From Actinomycetota bacterium (lineage in GTDB: Bacteria > Actinomycetota > Actinomycetes > S36-B12), in the NCBI GenBank assembly GCA_009699015.1, contig WLOY01000019.1, forward strand, positions 1 to 34,998: 34,998 bases of DNA, read 5' to 3'. Of the stretch, positions 34,406 to 34,998 are shown one piece after another. Positions within the stretch are counted from its first letter, which is position 1. Each line of letters opens with the position of its first letter. Under the pieces are notes generated by a model that saw nothing but the letters and a program-made list of their open reading frames with translations, was not told the origin of the DNA and did not search any database. A program made the position numbers and the translations under genes.

Positions 34406-34956
34406 CGGAGCAGGCCCCGCATCTCGATCGTCGGCGCCGCCGTCAGCGCCTCTGCCTCGAGCGCGATGACCTCCTGCTTGCGGTGCGGGCCGAGCTTCAT
34501 GTCCTGGATCTGGTCGTGCAGATTCAAGATCGCGTCGATGAGCATCTCGGGCCTCGGCGGGCATCCCGGAAGGTAGATGTCGACCGGGACCACGTGGTCG
34601 ACCCCCTGGACGATCGCGTAGTTGTTGAACATGCCGCCGCTGGAGGCGCAGACACCCATGGCGAGGACCCACTTCGGACCGGGCATCTGGTCGTAGATCT
34701 GGCGGAGCACCGGCGCCATCTTCTGGCTCACCCGGCCCGCGACGATCATGAGGTCGGCCTGGCGAGGCGACGCCCGGAAGACCTCCATGCCGAAGCGCGC
34801 GAGGTCATATCGCGCGCCGCCGGTCGTCATCATCTCGATTGCGCAGCAGGCCAGGCCGAAGGTCGCTGGCCACAGCGAGCCCTTGCGGGCGTAGCCGGCG
34901 AACTTCTCGACCGTGGTGAGCAGGACGCCGGACGGCAGGCTCTCTTCAAGGCCCAT
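34402..34956 (-). CDS. nuoB: NADH-quinone oxidoreductase subunit B
   Basis: NuoB carries cluster N2, the electron donor to quinone. The 184-residue product has C37 and C38 in [12 protein letters not shown]103 in [11 protein letters not shown] and C132 in [13 protein letters not shown], spaced CC-x64-C-x28-C. It also has [20 protein letters not shown], a segment shared with all quinone-reducing NuoB proteins. That segment is missing in the NuoB-like protein at 13440-13913. The ATG at 34956 lies 11 bases after the nuoA stop. Confidence 0.97.
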   Translation of the reverse strand: MGLEESLPSGVLLTTVEKFAGYARKGSLWPATFGLACCAIEMMTTGGARYDLARFGMEVFRASPRQADLMIVAGRVSQKMAPVLRQIYDQMPGPKWVLAMGVCASSGGMFNNYAIVQGVDHVVPVDIYLPGCPPRPEMLIDAILNLHDQIQDMKLGPHRKQEVIALEAEALTAAPTIEMRGLLR

Positions 34957-34967
34957 GATGTATCAGC

Positions 34968-34998
34968 TCAATCCCACTCGAGGCCGCGACGACGCCAC
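34968..34998 (-). CDS. nuoA: NADH-quinone oxidoreductase subunit A, C-terminal fragment
   Basis: The last bases of the window, read on the minus strand, encode WRRRGLEWD followed by TGA at 34970-34968. This is the characteristic C-terminus of NuoA, the small three-helix membrane subunit that always precedes nuoB. The rest of the gene lies past the window edge, so the operon promoter is also outside. Confidence 0.9.
   Translation of the reverse strand, partial: WRRRGLEWD

Noticed and set aside
1..34998. CRISPR arrays, insertion sequences, phage genes or attachment sites
   Set aside because: No regularly spaced repeats, transposase or integrase motifs, or composition breaks were seen by reading both strands; all four tRNA genes are intact with no flanking direct repeats noticed.

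Overview
The window (GC roughly two thirds) is a stretch of chromosome from a high-GC actinobacterium. Evidence: the rpmG-hadA-hadB-murB order, NusG with a long acidic N-terminal extension, many GTG starts, 4-base GTGA/ATGA gene overlaps, TAnnnT -10 boxes set directly at start codons (leaderless-type starts), and gene order as in core Streptomyces-like chromosomes (nuo ... korAB ... yajQ ... murB, aspC, secE-nusG-rplKA-rplJL). I see no insertion sequence, phage, CRISPR array or obvious island. The species cannot be named from this alone.

Layout. (1) 1-3.8 kb, minus strand: translation block trnW-secE-nusG-rplK-rplA, a perfect hairpin terminator, then rplJ-rplL with its own promoter and a structured L10 leader. 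(2) 3.9-5.1 kb, plus strand: a class I aminotransferase. (3) 5.2-8.6 kb, minus strand: one transcription direction carrying tRNA-Thr, tRNA-Met, rpmG (missed by simple ORF calling), hadA, hadB, an unusual CysS-tail/glycosyltransferase-like protein and murB. (4) 8.6-12 kb: an SDR oxidoreductase, a secreted DUF1996 protein, a PlsC-type acyltransferase and tRNA-Tyr, separated by two strong terminators. (5) 12-18 kb: yajQ, then a compact three-gene operon of NuoB-, NuoC- and NuoI-like proteins divergent from korAB (2-oxoglutarate:ferredoxin oxidoreductase), followed by rarD. (6) 18-35 kb, minus strand: the complete main complex I operon nuoA-N (nuoA cut by the window edge), ending with a long-chain polyprenyl diphosphate synthase and a crotonase-family protein.

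How it fits together. Complex I feeds electrons from NADH to menaquinone, and the polyprenyl synthase at the end of its operon probably builds the quinone side chain. KorAB makes reduced ferredoxin from 2-oxoglutarate. The most interesting element is the NuoB/NuoC/NuoI-like trio back-to-back with korAB. It keeps every cluster-binding cysteine, yet has no NuoD, no membrane subunit and no NADH module beside it. It lies where, from memory, Streptomyces carries a second, larger nuo-type cluster next to korAB. It may be a miniature ferredoxin-linked module that docks on other subunits, or a reduced but still intact remnant of that second complex.

The remaining genes are mostly conventional housekeeping functions. 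The secondary oddities are the CysS-tail fusion, a crotonase lacking both classical catalytic glutamates, and a nine-codon ORF translationally overlapping nuoL.
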